A stretch of DNA of 64,000 nucleotides from Vibrio toranzoniae (GCF_024347655.1 NZ_AP025514.1:806001-870000); one strand, 5' to 3'. Positions 28,932 through 39,656 are shown, counted from the stretch's first letter. Numbers and translations are program-made. Notes: generated from the sequence alone by a model not told the origin.

Positions 28932-29722
28932 TCACTGCTCAGCAATTTATTGATACTTTTTTAGGCACCGTGATGGATGTGATTCCAATTACGGTGATCA
29001 TATTTGGTTTTCAACTTGCAGTGCTGCGTAAGCCCGTGAACAATTTAGCCAAAGTGCTGATTGGTTTCTTTTACGTCATCCTTGGATTGTCCCTCTTCTT
29101 GATGGGATTGGAACTCGCACTGTTTCCCTTAGGGGAAACCATGGCAATGCAATTGACCGAGCCAAGCTTTCTGACTGATTTTAAGGTCAGCTCTGGCCTG
29201 GCATTGGTTTGGTTTGATTACTACTGGGTTTACTTTTTTGCATTCTGTATTGGTTTTAGTACCACGATCGCCGAGCCTTCGTTAATTGCGGTGGCGATTA
29301 AGGCGAACCAAGTCTCAGGTGGCAGTATCAGTGTTAACGGATTGAGAATTGCCGTGGCATTAGGGGTCGCTATCGGAATCTCACTCGGCAGTTATCGGAT
29401 TGTTGCGGGCGATCCTATCCATTACTACATCATTTTTGGTTATGTCGTCGTAGTTATCCAAACCTTTTACGCCCCTAAACTTATTATTCCATTGGCCTAC
29501 GATTCGGGCGGGGTGACGACATCTACCGTGACTGTGCCTTTAGTGACGGCTCTTGGGTTAGGGCTCGCTTCAACCGTTCCTGGACGAAACCCAGTGATTG
29601 ATGGCTTTGGTTTAATCGCCTTTGCCAGCTTATTCCCAATTATTTCAGTGATGGGTTATGCCCAAATAACACAATGGTTAAACCGTTTACACACCTCTAA
29701 GGAGAGCAAAGATGCGCTTTAA
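28928..29722 (+). CDS. DUF1538 integral membrane protein, subunit B
   Basis: A 264-residue paralogue of the preceding protein. The same signatures recur: [14 protein letters not shown] (near residue 115), [20 protein letters not shown] (near 195) and [20 protein letters not shown] (near 220). Sequence between motifs differs, so the pair looks like an old duplication that now forms a heteromeric membrane complex. Its start overlaps the end of subunit A by four bases and its end overlaps the PII-like gene by 11 bases, suggesting strict translational coupling. The conserved TIAEP and YDSGGVT motifs are candidates for the transport path. Confidence 0.85.
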   Translation: MITAQQFIDTFLGTVMDVIPITVIIFGFQLAVLRKPVNNLAKVLIGFFYVILGLSLFLMGLELALFPLGETMAMQLTEPSFLTDFKVSSGLALVWFDYYWVYFFAFCIGFSTTIAEPSLIAVAIKANQVSGGSISVNGLRIAVALGVAIGISLGSYRIVAGDPIHYYIIFGYVVVVIQTFYAPKLIIPLAYDSGGVTTSTVTVPLVTALGLGLASTVPGRNPVIDGFGLIAFASLFPIISVMGYAQITQWLNRLHTSKESKDAL

Positions 29723-30062
29723 ACTTATCTTAGCGTTTGTAGAAGAGAGCAAGACAGACAGTGTGCTCGATGCCGCGCGTGATGCGGGCGCCACTGGAGC
29801 AACGGTGATTAACAATGCTAGAGGGCAAGGCCTGAACCAAAAACGCACCTTCTTCGGATTAACGTTAGAGGTGCAAAAAGATGTGTTGTTGTTTGTCGTC
29901 GAGGAGCATTTGGCGAGACATATTTTAGAAACCATCGGTGAAGTTGGGGAGTTCGACCAAGAGTCAGGGCAAGGCATTGCTGTTCAGATCGATGTCGAGG
30001 ATGCGGTCGGCGTTGCGCACCAAGTCGAGACATTAACCAAGGTTGTGGAGGATGAGTTATGA
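29712..30062 (+). CDS. PII-like signalling protein of the DUF1538 cassette
   Basis: A 116-residue protein with the PII (GlnB-like) ferredoxin-fold pattern. The start [33 protein letters not shown] is typical of the first beta-alpha-beta unit. A T-loop-like stretch follows at about residues 35-55 (ARGQGLNQKRTFFGLTLEVQ), then LLFVVEEHLARHILETIGEVGEF and a glycine-bearing B-loop-like GQGIAVQID. The uridylylated Tyr of GlnB is absent. It probably binds a nucleotide or other effector and gates the DUF1538 pair, as GlnK does AmtB; that is inference. It is embedded in the operon by overlaps at both ends. Confidence 0.82.
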   Translation: MRFKLILAFVEESKTDSVLDAARDAGATGATVINNARGQGLNQKRTFFGLTLEVQKDVLLFVVEEHLARHILETIGEVGEFDQESGQGIAVQIDVEDAVGVAHQVETLTKVVEDEL

Positions 30063-30466
30063 ATACGGGTGAGACAATTCGAGTCAGCGATGTAATGGCT
30101 AACACGTATGTGATTATTGACGGGCTAACGACGGTGTTCGAAGCGATTGAGATGGCAAAAAAGCACAAAGTTAAAGCCATCATCGTCGATAAGCGCCATG
30201 AGGATGATGAATACGGCATCGTATTGATGAATGACATCGCTAAGAAAGTGTTAGCCAAGAACCGATCGCCTAAGCGCACTAACGTTTATGAAATCATGAC
30301 TAAACCAGCTTTGAGCGTGTCTGCTGATATGAATGTGAAGTATTGTGCTCGCTTGTTTGAGCGTTTTGGTATCAGTCGTGCCCCTGTGGTCAGTGACCAT
30401 AAAATAGTCGGTATGGTTAGTTACAATAATATCGTGATCAACGGTATGGCGAGAGATGACGTGTAG
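30059..30466 (+). CDS. CBS-domain pair protein of the DUF1538 cassette
   Basis: A 135-residue protein consisting of two CBS repeats (about residues 8-70 and 78-135), with DVMANTYVIIDGLTTVFEAIEMA and YEIMTKPALSVSADMNVKYCARLF as the repeat starts. CBS pairs bind adenine nucleotides and regulate attached or partner transporters. It overlaps the PII-like gene by four bases, completing the cassette. Two different nucleotide-sensing modules beside one membrane pair suggest that transport is tied to cell energy state; this is inference from context. Confidence 0.88.
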   Translation: MNTGETIRVSDVMANTYVIIDGLTTVFEAIEMAKKHKVKAIIVDKRHEDDEYGIVLMNDIAKKVLAKNRSPKRTNVYEIMTKPALSVSADMNVKYCARLFERFGISRAPVVSDHKIVGMVSYNNIVINGMARDDV

Positions 30467-30513
30467 CCGTTAGATACGTACAATAGGCTCATAAATTTTA
30501 TGGAGAAGTACGT

Positions 30514-31059
30514 GTGAAATTATTTTTTGCTTCAGACCTACACGGTTCGCTGCCAGCAACAGAAAAAGTATTAGAGCTTTACCAAGCGTCTGGTGCGCAA
30601 TATTTGGTTCTATTGGGGGACATTCTGAATCATGGTCCAAGAAACCCGATTCCAGAGGGATACAACCCGCCGGCGGTTGCAGAGAAGTTGAATGCGTTTT
30701 CTCAAGAGATCATTGCCGTTCGTGGTAACTGCGACAGTGAAGTGGATCAGATGCTGTTGTCTTTCCCTATGATGATGGATTACTCATGGGTACTGCTTGA
30801 GTCAGGTCAGCGTATCTTCTTAACTCATGGTCACTTGTACAACACAACGAAGCGACCAGCACTGAAAGCGGGCGATATTATTGCTCACGGTCATACTCAT
30901 ATCCCAGTTGCTGGATACCAAGATGGTATCTTCATTTTCAACCCTAGCTCGGTGACATTCCCACGAGAAGGGCACGCAGCAAGCTATGGTCTATATGAAA
31001 ACAATACCTTCAAAGTGATCAGCCTTGAAGGTGACCTCATGGTGAGCGGCCAGCTTTAA
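30514..31059 (+). CDS. yfcE: YfcE-type phosphodiesterase
   Basis: A 181-residue calcineurin-like metallophosphoesterase. The metal motifs are complete: FASDLHGS near residue 5, GDILNHGPRN near 36, VRGNCDSEVD near 70, LTHGH near 105 and GHTHIP near 126. E. coli YfcE (184) cleaves artificial phosphodiesters; its natural substrate is unknown. A GTG start at 30514 follows TGGAGAAG and is the only sensible one. It lies 47 bases after the CBS gene and could share the transcript, but it is also found apart from DUF1538 genes in E. coli. Confidence 0.92.
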   Translation: MKLFFASDLHGSLPATEKVLELYQASGAQYLVLLGDILNHGPRNPIPEGYNPPAVAEKLNAFSQEIIAVRGNCDSEVDQMLLSFPMMMDYSWVLLESGQRIFLTHGHLYNTTKRPALKAGDIIAHGHTHIPVAGYQDGIFIFNPSSVTFPREGHAASYGLYENNTFKVISLEGDLMVSGQL

Positions 31060-31084
31060 ATAACAAAATCGGTCGCGAGTAGAC

Positions 31085-31396
31085 TTACTTTGAATCTACG
31101 TGGCCGAGGTCTCTATCTGGAGCAATGATGTTTCGTACTCTTTGCTTCAGGACTTTAGCCTCAGGAAAACCGCCGTCCGCTTTTCTTTCCCAAATCTGTG
31201 TCCCATTACAAAAAATCTCGAATCGTCCGCCCGTATCAGGGTGTAGACTGACTTGTTCTATCTCTTCACTAAAGGTGTGCAGCAGTTCTTGGCACAACCA
31301 GCTTGAGCGCAGCATCCAATTGCATTGACGGCAATAGTGTATTGCTATCGTTGCTTGCGATACTGTTGAGGTTGTTGGATTCGATTCCGTATTCAT
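31085..31396 (-). CDS. SelT/SelW/SelH-family (Rdx) thioredoxin-like protein
   Basis: A 103-residue protein of the Rdx family, whose bacterial members keep a CxxC in place of the selenocysteine motif. The start HYCRQCNWMLRSSWLCQELLHTF puts the redox pair at Cys22 and Cys25. GGRFEIFCNGTQIWERKADGGFPEAKVLKQRVR is the conserved second half. It probably takes part in thiol redox chemistry, substrate unknown. It starts 18 bases after the TauE-like permease gene on the same strand, so the two are probably one operon. Confidence 0.88.
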   Translation of the reverse strand: MNTESNPTTSTVSQATIAIHYCRQCNWMLRSSWLCQELLHTFSEEIEQVSLHPDTGGRFEIFCNGTQIWERKADGGFPEAKVLKQRVRNIIAPDRDLGHVDSK

Positions 31397-31414
31397 AGTT
31401 AATCCTTTTGAATT

Positions 31415-32170
31415 CTATATCAGTAGCTTGATACCGACGGCAAACGTCAATATTTCGAAGGCCGTTTTGACGAGCTGATTGCTTGAACGGTTGGCAAGAA
31501 ATGCGCCTAGGCTTCCACCTATAAATGAGCTAAGTAGAAGTATGGGTAGCCACAACCAGTATATGGGTGCGCCAGCTTGTACGATTGCGATACCGCCGAT
31601 GCCATTCCAGAACAGGCCAACACATATCATGGTGAGCGCCACGGCCTGTTTATAAGTGAAACCAAACCAGCGAACCAGAAACAAGGTCACCAACAGTCCA
31701 GATCCCGCAGTCAGAGAGCCGTTGATGATGCCAATTAGCGTAAGCCCAATACCACCTATGATGTAACCTTTGGTGTCTCGGTTTTTGAGTTGTTCATCTT
31801 GTCCCAACTGCTTCTTTAGTCGGGAGTAAACGCCAAGTGCTAAGATCATCGCCCCAAGCAGTTTCTGTGCAATGTCGTCGGGAATCAGGAGCACGATATT
31901 AGCCCCAATGACCACACCTATACTACCCACAGCTATCAGGTAACAACAAACTCTCCAGTTTAGCGTTCCGCCTTTAATATGGGTATAGGCAGCCCCCAAA
32001 CCTAACGCGACACTCGCGACCTTGTGAGTCGCTAAGGCGACCGAAAAGGGTAGGCCAAGAAAGATAAGCAACGGGAATTGAAGTAGCCCGGCACCGCCAC
32101 CTGATAAGGAGGCGAGGGTATTGGCGATTAATGAACCAAAGAAGAGGGCAAGTGAGTTAATCCAATCCAT
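31415..32170 (-). CDS. TauE/SafE-family sulfite/organosulfonate exporter-like permease
   Basis: A 251-residue inner-membrane protein with about eight hydrophobic segments and the family's duplicated glycine-rich motifs (SGGGAGLLQFPLLIFLGLP near residue 22; GLTLIGIINGSLTAGSGLLV near 138). The family exports or imports sulfite, sulfoacetate and related anions; the actual substrate cannot be read off. It comes before the Rdx protein in a two-gene unit. The toxRS terminator lies just upstream, so it has its own promoter. Confidence 0.87.
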   Translation of the reverse strand: MDWINSLALFFGSLIANTLASLSGGGAGLLQFPLLIFLGLPFSVALATHKVASVALGLGAAYTHIKGGTLNWRVCCYLIAVGSIGVVIGANIVLLIPDDIAQKLLGAMILALGVYSRLKKQLGQDEQLKNRDTKGYIIGGIGLTLIGIINGSLTAGSGLLVTLFLVRWFGFTYKQAVALTMICVGLFWNGIGGIAIVQAGAPIYWLWLPILLLSSFIGGSLGAFLANRSSNQLVKTAFEILTFAVGIKLLI

Positions 32171-32199
32171 AGAGTCTCGTATTTGTTAAAACAGCGAAC

Positions 32200-32225
32200 A
32201 AAAAAGGGGCATCATGCCCCTCTTT
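32200..32225 (-). terminator. terminator of toxRS
   Basis: AGGGGCAT / ATGCCCCT stem flanked by an A6 run, giving a T6 tract on the minus strand, about 60 bases after the toxS stop. Confidence 0.85.
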
Positions 32226-32284
32226 CTATTGGTCTACCGTTAATGGTATTCAGCTATGCATATACAGCAAATAGCTACCCATTA

Positions 32285-32812
32285 TTAGTTTGAAAACAAT
32301 ACGGTAGAACCGTGATTTAAGCTAGTCAGTAGCAGCGCTTTCTGATTAACGATATCAATTCGACGGCTTTGTTCAGCATCCATCTTGATCACCTGAGTTA
32401 TGAGGTCTAATTGATCTTTAGAGAAATCCTGACGTTGAGCCGACGTGACATCTTTAAACTCAGTCGGAGAGATGAGTAAGTAATTATCGTTGATGTCCCA
32501 CTGGCCAGTTTCGGATATGTTGATCACATTCGCTGGCGCAGTTTGTGTGCTGTAAAGCCTGACTATTGACATTCTTAAGTAGGTACCGTTTGGTAAATAT
32601 TTCGCATTCGATGACAGTTCTACTTTACGAAGTGGGCCGATAGAGTCGGCTTGCGTGTTGTCGCTAATCAGAGTCACCATTTTTGCTTGCCACTCGTGTT
32701 GAGTTAACAGGTGTTCTATTTTTGCATCATTACCCCAATACAACCAACCACTTAAAAACGCGGAAATAACCAGTAGAATAATGGATACTTTTAATTTCAT
32801 GTTACTGATCAC
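32285..32812 (-). CDS. toxS: ToxS, periplasmic partner of ToxR
   Basis: A 175-residue protein with one N-terminal membrane segment (MKLKVSIILLVISAFLSGWLYW, about residues 5-26) and a periplasmic domain. ToxS stabilises and activates the ToxR periplasmic domain, with a bile-responsive pocket in relatives. Its start overlaps the toxR stop by 11 bases, the normal arrangement. ATG at 32812 gives a four-residue extension; ATG 32800 (MKLKV) is an equally good start. Confidence 0.92.
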   Translation of the reverse strand: MISNMKLKVSIILLVISAFLSGWLYWGNDAKIEHLLTQHEWQAKMVTLISDNTQADSIGPLRKVELSSNAKYLPNGTYLRMSIVRLYSTQTAPANVINISETGQWDINDNYLLISPTEFKDVTSAQRQDFSKDQLDLITQVIKMDAEQSRRIDIVNQKALLLTSLNHGSTVLFSN

Positions 32813-33713
32813 CTTTACAAATGTCGTTTAAATCCGACTGGTTGGCGTAAATTTTAAGGGTTATATTCTCGCTCGAATATTTTTGTGGGTGGATATAGTT
32901 AAGAGCAAGGTTATTGGTTTGCCCACCTGTTGCAATCACCTCCGTTGGCTTCAATATGCCTGCGTGATTTTTGTTGTAGTACAAGACACACTTTTTAATT
33001 GCGGGTAGCCAACTGGTTAGATCTGGGTGGTTGATTGGTGACTGCACTTTCACGCCATCCACTTCAGCCAATGTTTTGAACTCGGATTCTGCCGGGTTAG
33101 TCAATGTTAAAACCAGAATCGGCATAATGAAAGCAACAAGTAGCAACCAAAACGTTAACCACTTATTTGTGTTTTTAGCCGGAGTTACATTAGGATCTCG
33201 TGTTGGCTCAGCTTCTACATCGGTTTCTTGAACCTTTGTTACTGGTTCTGGTTCAGCAGTTTCAGCAATGACTTCTTCCGACATTGTCGTGTTAGCGAAC
33301 GTTAAGGTAGGTTCTACGTCATTTTCGGCAATTTCAGCGGCTATTGGCTGATCATTTGATGACAGTGGTGCTGAACGTTCAACGGTCGCAATAAATTGAT
33401 ATCCGCGCTTTGGGACCGTCTTTACAAACTCTGGAGATTTGGTCGAATCTTTCAGCATCTTTCTTAGCGTCGATACTGCTTGAGTTAAGCTTGAGTCATC
33501 GACCTCAAAGCCTTGGTCTCGCCAAACATATTCATGCAATTCATTGCGAGTGATAACTTCATTGGGCCTTTCCGACAGCATTAGGAGAATGCGGCTTTCA
33601 TTACTACCAAGACGTACGACTTCGCCATCGCTTAGTTGATCAACAAGTGAATTGCTGTTTGGATCAAATACAAACCGCTGTGCGAGAATAAGCTTTGTGC
33701 CGATATTGCTCAT
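32802..33713 (-). CDS. toxR: ToxR, membrane-bound transcription regulator
   Basis: A 303-residue membrane regulator. The cytoplasmic OmpR-type winged helix (about residues 10-110: RFVFDPNSNSL, ESRILLMLSERPNEVITRNE, PKRGYQFIA) is followed by an acidic Pro/Glu linker. A single membrane segment (about 185-204, WLTFWLLLVAFIMPILVLTL) comes next, then a periplasmic domain with the conserved pair Cys242 and Cys299. ToxR controls outer-membrane porins and bile resistance in vibrios. It is divergent from htpG, the classical arrangement, and overlaps toxS by 11 bases. Confidence 0.96.
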   Translation of the reverse strand: MSNIGTKLILAQRFVFDPNSNSLVDQLSDGEVVRLGSNESRILLMLSERPNEVITRNELHEYVWRDQGFEVDDSSLTQAVSTLRKMLKDSTKSPEFVKTVPKRGYQFIATVERSAPLSSNDQPIAAEIAENDVEPTLTFANTTMSEEVIAETAEPEPVTKVQETDVEAEPTRDPNVTPAKNTNKWLTFWLLLVAFIMPILVLTLTNPAESEFKTLAEVDGVKVQSPINHPDLTSWLPAIKKCVLYYNKNHAGILKPTEVIATGGQTNNLALNYIHPQKYSSENITLKIYANQSDLNDICKGDQ

Positions 33714-33878
33714 TGAATTCTTCTATTTTGGGTGATTTTGGGTGAGAAATAGACAAACATTAGGTGAAGTTCAGTCAATTCTTCACCAAATCATGGCTTC
33801 TTTTATGTTCTTTTATATTTATAACACTCAAGGATAATAAAAACAGATCAAAAAAACAGTGTTTTTATGGTTTTTGAC

Positions 33879-33906
33879 CTTGAATTTACATTTGTCATCC
33901 TCATGT
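33879..33906 (+). promoter_or_regulatory. sigma-32 heat-shock promoter of htpG
   Basis: CTTGAA (33879-33884), a 14-base spacer and CCTCATGT (33899-33906) match the RpoH consensus CTTGAA-N14-CCCCATnT closely. Transcription would begin near 33913, about 70 bases before ATG 33984. The toxR promoter must occupy the other side of this 270-base gap. Confidence 0.78.
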
Positions 33907-33983
33907 TAATGAACACAAGAGTGACATAAAGTGTTACGTCCTTAAAATTATTCAACATAAAGTATAGATGTTTTGGAGTAAAA

Positions 33984-35888
33984 ATGAGCGAAACGGCAAC
34001 GCAAAATAAAGAGACTCGTGGCTTTCAATCTGAAGTGAAACAACTACTTCATCTAATGATTCACTCACTGTATTCAAATAAAGAAATCTTCCTACGTGAG
34101 CTTATCTCGAACGCATCTGACGCGGCTGATAAGCTTCGTTTTCAAGCCTTATCAAATGGTGACCTTTACCAAGGTGATGCAGATTTAGGTGTAAAACTTT
34201 CATTCAATGCTGAAGCAAACACCCTAACGATTTCAGATAATGGTATCGGCATGAGCCGCGACAACGTTATTGAACATTTAGGTACGATCGCTAAATCAGG
34301 CACTGCGGACTTTTTCTCAAAATTGTCTGAAGACCAAAGTAAAGACTCTCAACTGATTGGTCAATTTGGTGTTGGTTTTTATTCTGCATTCATCGTGGCA
34401 GACGCAGTAACCGTTCGCACTCGTGCGGCAGGTTTAGCGAGCAATGAAGCCGTTCAATGGCACTCTGCGGGAGAAGGCGATTACACCATTGAAGACATCA
34501 CCAAAGAGTCTCGTGGTACTGATATTATTCTTCATATGCGTGAAGACGGGAAAGAGTTCCTAAATGAATGGCGTCTGCGTGAAGTGATTGGTAAATATTC
34601 TGATCATATCGGTATCCCAGTTTCTATCTTAACTGCGGTTAAAGATGACGAAGGTAAAGAGACCGAAGAGAAACACTGGGAGCAGATCAACAAGGCGCAA
34701 GCGCTTTGGACTCGTAACAAATCTGATATCGACAAAGAAGAGTACCAAGAGTTCTACAAGCACGTATCTCATGACTTTGCTGACCCACTAACGTGGAGCC
34801 ATAACAAAGTTGAAGGTAAGAACGACTACACAAGTCTGCTTTACATCCCAGCTAAAGCACCTTGGGACATGATGAACCGTGACCATAAGAGCGGCTTAAA
34901 GCTTTATGTGCAGCGTGTATTCATTATGGATGATGCTGAGCAGTTCATGCCATCTTACATGCGTTTCGTTCGCGGCTTGATTGACTCAAATGATCTACCT
35001 CTCAACGTGTCTCGTGAAATCCTGCAAGATAACAAGGTAACTCAATCTCTACGTGGTGCATGTACTAAACGTGTTCTAACGATGCTTGAGCGCATGGCGA
35101 AGAATGACAACGACAAGTACCTAGAGTTTTGGAAAGAGTTTGGCCTAGTAATGAAAGAAGGCCCAGCTGAGGACATGGCGAACAAAGAGAAGATCGCTGG
35201 TCTACTTCGTTTCTCGTCAACGGAAGTGGATTCTGCTGAACAAACTATCAGCCTAGCGTCTTACGTTGAGCGTATGAAAGAAGGCCAAGACAAAATCTAT
35301 TACCTAACAGCAGATAGCTATGCTGCCGCTAAGAACAGCCCACATTTGGAGCAGTTCAAAGCAAAAGGTATTGAAGTCGTTCTAATGTACGATCGCATTG
35401 ATGAGTACGTAATGAACTACCTAACGGACTTCGACGGTAAGCAGTTCCAATCGATCACGAAAGCGGGCTTAGATCTAAGCAAGTTTGAAGGCGAAGAAGA
35501 GAAAGAGAAGCAAAAAGAGACAGAAGAAGAGTTCAAATCTGTTGTCGAACGCACTCAAGCTTACCTAGGTAATCGTGTTAAAGAGGTTCGTACTACTTTC
35601 AAGCTAGCAACAACGCCAGCAGTGGTTGTGACTGATGATTTCGAAATGGGTACGCAAATGGCTAAGCTTCTCGAAGCTGCGGGCCAAGCTGCACCTGAAG
35701 TTAAGTACATCTTTGAGATTAACCCTGAGCACGCTCTAGTTAAACAGATGGCAGACGAAGCGGACGAGCATGCGTTCGGCCGTTGGGTTGAGCTGTTACT
35801 TGGCCAGGCTATGCTGGCTGAAAAAGGCTCAATGGAAGATCCGTCACAATTCTTGGGTGCAATCAACGAGCTACTAACAAAACGTTAG
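33984..35888 (+). CDS. htpG: Hsp90-family chaperone HtpG
   Basis: A 634-residue Hsp90 chaperone. The GHKL ATPase domain shows [15 protein letters not shown] near residue 35, [10 protein letters not shown] near 81 and [15 protein letters not shown] near 122. The middle domain includes the catalytic-loop region [11 protein letters not shown] near 338, and the C-terminal dimer domain is intact. Length is within the usual range (E. coli 624). An acidic linker ([16 protein letters not shown]) lies near 500. The sigma-32 promoter upstream agrees with heat-shock control. It is divergent from toxR. Confidence 0.98.
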   Translation: MSETATQNKETRGFQSEVKQLLHLMIHSLYSNKEIFLRELISNASDAADKLRFQALSNGDLYQGDADLGVKLSFNAEANTLTISDNGIGMSRDNVIEHLGTIAKSGTADFFSKLSEDQSKDSQLIGQFGVGFYSAFIVADAVTVRTRAAGLASNEAVQWHSAGEGDYTIEDITKESRGTDIILHMREDGKEFLNEWRLREVIGKYSDHIGIPVSILTAVKDDEGKETEEKHWEQINKAQALWTRNKSDIDKEEYQEFYKHVSHDFADPLTWSHNKVEGKNDYTSLLYIPAKAPWDMMNRDHKSGLKLYVQRVFIMDDAEQFMPSYMRFVRGLIDSNDLPLNVSREILQDNKVTQSLRGACTKRVLTMLERMAKNDNDKYLEFWKEFGLVMKEGPAEDMANKEKIAGLLRFSSTEVDSAEQTISLASYVERMKEGQDKIYYLTADSYAAAKNSPHLEQFKAKGIEVVLMYDRIDEYVMNYLTDFDGKQFQSITKAGLDLSKFEGEEEKEKQKETEEEFKSVVERTQAYLGNRVKEVRTTFKLATTPAVVVTDDFEMGTQMAKLLEAAGQAAPEVKYIFEINPEHALVKQMADEADEHAFGRWVELLLGQAMLAEKGSMEDPSQFLGAINELLTKR

Positions 35889-35921
35889 TCTTTCGACTTT
35901 GGGCTAAGCAAATAATTGTAT

Positions 35922-35950
35922 TAAAAAGCTCGCAAATGCGGGCTTTTTTT
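35922..35950 (+). terminator. terminator of htpG
   Basis: AAAAGCTCGC-AAAT-GCGGGCTTTT stem (one G-U pair) followed by a T run, about 35 bases after the stop. Confidence 0.85.
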
Positions 35951-36921
<971 letters not shown>

Positions 36922-36957
36922 TTGGCTAACAGCCAGTTTTAGAATTTGATATATTAG

Positions 36958-36984
36958 AAGCGACCTTATGGGTCGCTTTTTTTG
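36958..36984 (+). terminator. terminator of adk
   Basis: AAGCGACC-TTAT-GGGTCGCTT stem followed by T7. Confidence 0.88.
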
Positions 36985-37189
36985 TTCCAAATTTTAGTAC
37001 GATACCAATCTCGATAAGTTTGATTGCGCTGATTTAAGGTTTTTAGCCCTGATGATGGATAGCAGTTTAGAGTTTGAGATACCTCACGTTCAGAATGATT
37101 ATTCAAACATTTGGTATGCTCAATGATCTTGAATTTATGTAGATTAGTATATTACTTTCCAGAAAATTACATATGAGTCTCAGGTATCT

Positions 37190-38152
37190 ATGGAAAATAA
37201 TAAAAAGCAGGGCGTTTTACTGGTGAACTTAGGGACTCCAGATTCGGCGACCCCAGCTGGCGTTCGTCGATTTTTGAGTGAGTTCTTACATGACAAGCGG
37301 GTGGTTAACCTAACGCGTTGGCTTTGGTGTCCTATTTTGCACGGGGTGATTTTACCGATTCGCTCGCCTAAAGTGGCTAAGCTGTACCAGTCGGTCTGGA
37401 TGGATGAAGGCTCACCACTGCTTGTGTACTCCCAAAGACAAGCTAAAAAACTCCAGAAAAAACTAGAGATGCCTGTTGCATTGGGTATGACCTATGGCAA
37501 CCCAAGCCTAAAGTCGGGTGTTGAGCAGCTGATGGAGCAGGGCGTTGAAGATATCATCGTACTGCCTTTATATCCTCAGTATTCTGGAACAACCACAGCG
37601 GCTGTTTCTGATGGTTTAACCAAAGCGTTTAAGCAGATGCCAGTAATTCCAAGCTATCGCTTTATTCGTGATTATTACGCGCATCCTAGTTATGCTAAAG
37701 CACTGGCTGAAAGCGTTCGCAGCCATTGGGAGCAAAATGGCAGAGCCGATCACTTGGTTTGTTCGTTCCATGGTATTCCTAAGCGCTTAGCTGATGAAGG
37801 TGATATTTATCCTCAACATTGTGAAGCGACGACAAAACTGCTTGCTGAAGAGTTAGGCTTATCTGAGGAAGATATCACCATGACATATCAGTCGCGATTT
37901 GGTCGAGAAGAGTGGTTGAAGCCTTATACAGATGAAACGCTTGAGTTACTACCAAGTAAGGGCATTAAGAGTATCGATATTATGGCACCGGCGTTCTCTG
38001 TAGACTGCTTGGAAACATTGGAAGAAATTTCTGATCAGTGTAAAGATACCTTCATTGAAGCTGGTGGTGCGGACTTTAGTTATATTATGTGCCTTAACGA
38101 CAGAGATTCGCACATCGATATGATGGCAGAGCTAGTGGAACTTCACCGTTAA
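37190..38152 (+). CDS. hemH: ferrochelatase
   Basis: A 320-residue ferrochelatase that inserts Fe2+ into protoporphyrin IX, the last step of heme synthesis. Family motifs are [14 protein letters not shown] near residue 9, [14 protein letters not shown] near 126, the metal-binding His in [10 protein letters not shown] near 193, and [15 protein letters not shown] near 243 with the downstream Glu of DCLETLEEI. No C-terminal extension is present. The ATG follows AGTCTCAGGTATCT, a weak ribosome binding site. It converges with the POT transporter across a shared terminator. Confidence 0.97.
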   Translation: MENNKKQGVLLVNLGTPDSATPAGVRRFLSEFLHDKRVVNLTRWLWCPILHGVILPIRSPKVAKLYQSVWMDEGSPLLVYSQRQAKKLQKKLEMPVALGMTYGNPSLKSGVEQLMEQGVEDIIVLPLYPQYSGTTTAAVSDGLTKAFKQMPVIPSYRFIRDYYAHPSYAKALAESVRSHWEQNGRADHLVCSFHGIPKRLADEGDIYPQHCEATTKLLAEELGLSEEDITMTYQSRFGREEWLKPYTDETLELLPSKGIKSIDIMAPAFSVDCLETLEEISDQCKDTFIEAGGADFSYIMCLNDRDSHIDMMAELVELHR

Positions 38153-38177
38153 TTGATATGTAGGTTCTATACATAAC

Positions 38178-38213
38178 AAAAGGGCTGCCTCATTGATTGA
38201 GCAGCCCTTTTTT
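38178..38213. terminator. bidirectional terminator, hemH / POT transporter
   Basis: AAAAGGGCTGCCTCA / TGAGCAGCCCTTTT (one bulged base) with T and A runs on either side, between the convergent stops at 38152 and 38259. Confidence 0.88.
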
Positions 38214-38258
38214 AATTAGTGTTCTGAAGTCATTTTAGCTATTAGGTGTTATTAGATA

Positions 38259-39656
38259 TTAAGCGACAGATGTTTCTGCTGACTGATCTGCTTTTGATTC
38301 TGTGTCAAGCGTCATGTTGGTTTCTACGCCATGCATCCATGACACAAGTTTACCAGCACACAGCAGCAATAATATGCCACTAGCCGTTGCGGTAATCGCT
38401 ATACCACTGAAGATTGCCATAGCACCAAACTCGCCTACATGAGAACCAACCAGACCTGCTACGTAGTTTGCCACCGCGTTGAAGCCAAACCAAGCGCCCA
38501 TCATCAGAGAGGCTAAACGAAGCGGAGCTAACTTAGTGACCAACGACAGGCCAATGGGCGATAGACAAAGCTCACCAAGGGTATGGAAGAAGAAAGCACC
38601 CACCAGCCATAACATTGATGTTTTCACTGTTAGGTCACCACCTTGTTCCATTACCGCGCCCATCATGCACACGAAACCCAAAGCTAAGAAGAACAAAGCC
38701 ATAGCAAACTTCACCGGGGAATTTGGTTCACGCTTACCAAGCTTAACCCAAAATGCGGCAATGAATGGCGCAAGAGTAATGATGAAGAATGGGTTTAGAG
38801 ATTGGAACCACGCGGCAGGTACTTCAAAACCACCAATCATACGGTCAGTATATTGTTGAGTGTAGATGTTCATCAGACCACCTGCTTGTTCAAAGCCAGC
38901 CCAGAAAACGATCACGAACAGACCCATAATTAAAATCACTTTTAGTCTGTCAAATTCTTCTTTGGTGAGTGGATCTTTTTCTTTAGATTTGTTTAAGGCT
39001 TTTGCTCGAGCTGCAGCAGGCACTGAACCTATGTTACCTAACCACGATTGAGCCATAGTCACTTGCATGATCAAACTAATAATCATACCAATGCCAGCGG
39101 CTAGGAAGCCTGCTTTCCAGCCGAAAGAGTCGACTGCAACACCTGAAATTAATCCACCAAGCAGTGCGCCTAAGTTGATGCCCATATAGAAAATAGTGAA
39201 AGCACCATCACGTCGGTTGTCGCCTTCTTGGTACAAGTCACCAACCATGGTCGAGATGTTTGGTTTAAACATACCGTTACCACTGATAAGCAGAGCTAAA
39301 CCGAGGTAAAGAGCATTTACTTGGTCTAAGCCAATAAAGCCATTGGGTAGAGCAAGTGTAAATTGGCCTAGCGCCATTAATAAACCGCCAATCAGGATCG
39401 ATTTACGTTGTCCTAAGTAATTATCTGCAATCCAGCCACCGATTAAGGGTGTAATGTAGACTAAGCCAGTATAAATACCGTAGAGATCAAGTGCGTCTTT
39501 CGTTGACCAACTGAGCCCACCGTTAATAGTGGTGTCGGTTAAAAATAAAACCAGAATTGCACGCATTGCGTAATAGGAAAAACGTTCCCATAATTCTGTG
39601 CTAAAAAGTAGGAATAGGCCTCTAGGATGGCCAAAGATATTGTGATTGCTTGGCAT
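38259..39656 (-). CDS. POT/PTR2-family proton-coupled oligopeptide transporter
   Basis: A 465-residue MFS-type peptide transporter with about 12-14 membrane segments. The POT signatures are present: E-x-x-E-R-F in TELWERFSYYAMRAILVLFL near residue 20, PLIGGWIADNYLG near 75, and GNGMFKPNISTMVGDLY near 126. Di- and tripeptides are imported with protons. It resembles bacterial DtpA-D/DtpT proteins, but the exact member cannot be chosen. It stands alone on the minus strand, and the region 39657-39816 upstream is AT-rich. Confidence 0.92.
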   Translation of the reverse strand: MPSNHNIFGHPRGLFLLFSTELWERFSYYAMRAILVLFLTDTTINGGLSWSTKDALDLYGIYTGLVYITPLIGGWIADNYLGQRKSILIGGLLMALGQFTLALPNGFIGLDQVNALYLGLALLISGNGMFKPNISTMVGDLYQEGDNRRDGAFTIFYMGINLGALLGGLISGVAVDSFGWKAGFLAAGIGMIISLIMQVTMAQSWLGNIGSVPAAARAKALNKSKEKDPLTKEEFDRLKVILIMGLFVIVFWAGFEQAGGLMNIYTQQYTDRMIGGFEVPAAWFQSLNPFFIITLAPFIAAFWVKLGKREPNSPVKFAMALFFLALGFVCMMGAVMEQGGDLTVKTSMLWLVGAFFFHTLGELCLSPIGLSLVTKLAPLRLASLMMGAWFGFNAVANYVAGLVGSHVGEFGAMAIFSGIAITATASGILLLLCAGKLVSWMHGVETNMTLDTESKADQSAETSVA

